A DNA stretch of 7,617 nt from Actinomycetota bacterium (GTDB lineage: Bacteria > Actinomycetota > Thermoleophilia > Solirubrobacterales > Solirubrobacteraceae). Made by a program: the position numbers and the translations under genes. Below the pieces are notes generated by a model. That model was not told the origin of the DNA and did not search any database. It saw nothing but the letters and a program-made list of their open reading frames with translations. Positions 6,289 to 7,617 of the stretch are shown here, piece after piece. Each line of letters begins with the position of its first letter. The stretch's first letter is position 1. The stretch covers positions 1 to 7,617 of the forward strand of contig VAXS01000216.1 in the NCBI GenBank assembly GCA_005883255.1, written 5' to 3'.

Positions 6289-7055
6289 TGGCCGCCTGAG
6301 TCGGTGCCGTCGGTCGGGATCGTGTCCGAGCGCAGGCCCAGGCGCAGCGTCTCCAGCGAGAGCACGTCGCCGGGCGGGATGTTCCCCAGGTTGACCTCCG
6401 CGCCCAAGCGCCGCAGGAACCACACCTGCTGCTCCTTGCGCGGCGCCTCGAAGACCAGGCTCACGGGGTCAATGTCGTGGACGATCTCGTCCACGAGGCC
6501 CATGCGCACCTCCCCGTCGGGGCGGTAGATGCCGGCGGTGCCGGTCTCGCGGGCCTCGGCGATCACCTTCCAGGCGCCGGCCTGGAGCTCGGTCTCGATC
6601 TGCTCCACCCAGCGGTAGGGAGCCATGATCTTCGTGTCGTCCTTGGAGCCCACCTCCGAGAAGACGGTGAAGTCGCGGGCGAGGCGCTCGATGATCCGCA
6701 GCTTCTCCTCGTGGTCGAGCGTGATGGTGCCGTCGGAGATCTCGACGTGGCCCAGCCCCAGCTCGCCCAGCCAGTCGATCAGCCCGTCGAGCTTCCGCTG
6801 GGCGATCGCCAGCTCGGTCAGGGTGCCGCCCAGGACCACCGGGATGCCGTGCGCCCGGTAGCGGTCGAGCTTGGCGTGGAGGTTGCGGGTGGCGACCGCC
6901 GTCCCCCAGCCCAGCTTGACGAAGTCGACGAACTCGCCGGCCACTTCCACGAGCCCGTCGATCTCGGCCACCGCGAGCCCCCGGTCGAGCACGTGCGTGA
7001 TGCCCTGATCGCGGGGCTTGGCGCTCCGGGGAGGGAGGTCGAGGAACGCCGGCAT
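6285..7055 (-). CDS. comA: Phosphosulfolactate synthase (ComA family)
   Basis: A 256-residue TIM-barrel protein predicted to add sulfite to phosphoenolpyruvate, giving (R)-2-phospho-3-sulfolactate. This is the first step to coenzyme M in methanogens and to sulfolactate in some bacteria such as Bacillus (YitD). Conserved barrel strands are visible in order: FVKLGWGTA (45-53), IPVVLGGTLTELA (71-83), HVEISDGTITL (103-113), FSEVGSKDD (132-140), WKVIAEARETGTAGIY (162-177) and LGAEVNLGNI (217-226). Lys47, Glu81, Glu105, Lys138 and Glu168 are charged residues at the strand ends where the active site should be. ATG 7055 lies 17 bases after the LytR_C gene stop, with a weak GGGG before it. It overlaps the histidine phosphatase by GTGA. 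The symbol follows the archaeal enzyme and has nothing to do with competence ComA. The family is certain; some bacterial members may use another substrate. Confidence 0.9.
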   Translation of the reverse strand: MPAFLDLPPRSAKPRDQGITHVLDRGLAVAEIDGLVEVAGEFVDFVKLGWGTAVATRNLHAKLDRYRAHGIPVVLGGTLTELAIAQRKLDGLIDWLGELGLGHVEISDGTITLDHEEKLRIIERLARDFTVFSEVGSKDDTKIMAPYRWVEQIETELQAGAWKVIAEARETGTAGIYRPDGEVRMGLVDEIVHDIDPVSLVFEAPRKEQQVWFLRRLGAEVNLGNIPPGDVLSLETLRLGLRSDTIPTDGTDSGGQ

Positions 7056-7072
7056 CGCCCCGGGGACGGCGC

Positions 7073-7617
7073 CTACTGCTGGGCGCGGTCGCTGCCCACG
7101 GTGACGACCACCTGCGCGTCGGGGCCGGCGATCGCCTGGGTGTTGGCGTCGAGCGGCGAGATCCGCGGGACGTTGATGATGCTCGCCACCTGCTGAGCGG
7201 CGCCTCGCTGGCCGGGCGCGTACTGGACGGTGGTGGCGGTGCGCGCCTGGTCGGCGGCGTTGGTCACCTGGCCGCGCTTGAAGCCCCCGCGCTCCGCCTG
7301 ATCGGCGACCTTGGAGGCGAGGCCGGGCGTGGTGGTCCCGTTGAGCACGGAGACGGTCACGCTGCCCCGGGCCAGCGGAGTGGCGGGCGCGGCGGCGCCC
7401 GCGCTGGAGCCCACGGTGACCGGCGCGCTGGAGGGAGTCGAGCTCCCGCCGCCGCCCAGCTGGGTGACGGCGATGATCGCGATCGCGATCACGCCGACCA
7501 CCGCCGCGGCGATCAGGATCGCGCGGTTGCCGCCGAGGCCGCCGCGGCGGGGGGCGGCGGGGCCGGGAGGCCGCCGCTCGGAGCCCTGGCCAGCCGGGGC
7601 CGAGGCGGTGTTGCGGC
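7073..7617 (-). CDS. LytR C-terminal domain (LytR_C) membrane protein, N-terminus cut by window edge
   Basis: The frame is open to base 7615, so the start lies outside. The visible part has a cytoplasmic Pro/Ala/Gly/Arg-rich tail of about 33 residues and one membrane span (AILIAAAVVGVIAIAIIAVT, about 7520-7461). A flexible Ser/Ala/Pro linker follows, then a LytR_C domain starting GSVTVSVLNGTTTPGLASKV. It continues with ADQAERGGFKRGQVTNAAD, TATTVQYAPGQRGAAQQVA, and ends AQVVVTVGSDRAQQ before the TAG at 7075-7073. The topology is N-in with the domain outside. LytR_C is the small domain found after the catalytic LytR-CpsA-Psr domain that attaches glycopolymers to peptidoglycan. Here it is without that catalytic domain in the visible part, suggesting a helper for cell-wall glycopolymer attachment. 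A GTG at 7501 inside the span would give a truncated span, so I reject it as the start. It heads the gene string into ComA. Confidence 0.85.
   Translation of the reverse strand, partial: RNTASAPAGQGSERRPPGPAAPRRGGLGGNRAILIAAAVVGVIAIAIIAVTQLGGGGSSTPSSAPVTVGSSAGAAAPATPLARGSVTVSVLNGTTTPGLASKVADQAERGGFKRGQVTNAADQARTATTVQYAPGQRGAAQQVASIINVPRISPLDANTQAIAGPDAQVVVTVGSDRAQQ

Noticed and set aside
5746..6423. Longer histidine phosphatase starting at 6423
   Set aside because: The extra 45 residues lie inside the ComA gene, are Arg/Pro/Gly-rich, and precede the universal N-terminal strand that begins at the GTG at 6288.
7455..7485. GATCGC tandem repeat resembling a HIP1-like or Dam-site cluster
   Set aside because: It simply encodes the alternating Ile-Ala of the LytR_C protein's membrane span; coding constraint explains it.

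Overview
This looks like chromosomal DNA of a very GC-rich actinobacterium. The best guess is class Thermoleophilia (Solirubrobacterales or relatives). The reasons are the strong G/C third-position bias, GTG starts with four-base GTGA gene overlaps, a probably leaderless divergent promoter, a stand-alone LytR_C-domain protein, and a FlgD-Ig/amidase-like surface protein next to an O-antigen-ligase-type polymerase. The lineage is an inference from gene content and composition; no rRNA or other phylogenetic marker is present.

Layout, left to right: (1) the 5' part of a Wzx/MATE-type lipid-linked polysaccharide flippase on the minus strand, running off the left edge; (2) a 16-bp perfect palindrome between two divergent start codons, probably a two-way leaderless promoter; (3) a GT-B glycosyltransferase-like gene on the plus strand; (4) a 161-bp highly structured insert between two convergent stop codons, bounded by 15-bp imperfect inverted repeats and by the only two CTAG tetranucleotides in the window, which looks like a miniature transposable element; (5) a compact minus-strand gene string read from the right edge: LytR_C protein (5' end outside), ComA-family phosphosulfolactate synthase, histidine phosphatase, a membrane-anchored FlgD-Ig plus amidase-like exported protein, and a Wzy/WaaL-type O-antigen ligase/polymerase.

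How the genes fit together: flippase, glycosyltransferase, Wzy-type polymerase and the exported anchored protein form a surface-polysaccharide module for building, flipping, polymerising or ligating, and perhaps trimming or modifying glycans. The upstream trio LytR_C, ComA and histidine phosphatase looks like a housekeeping-type operon, with the last two genes translationally coupled. It may make sulfolactate or a related C3-sulfonate. The same string continues by another GTGA overlap into the polysaccharide genes.

Points to look at first are the CTAG-bounded miniature element, the junction at about 4015 where the exported protein gene has no stop codon of its own and runs out of frame into the polymerase gene, the palindromic divergent promoter, and the coupling of ComA to an unrelated phosphatase. 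There is no gene-free stretch over 300 bases, and I see no rRNA, tRNA or CRISPR array.
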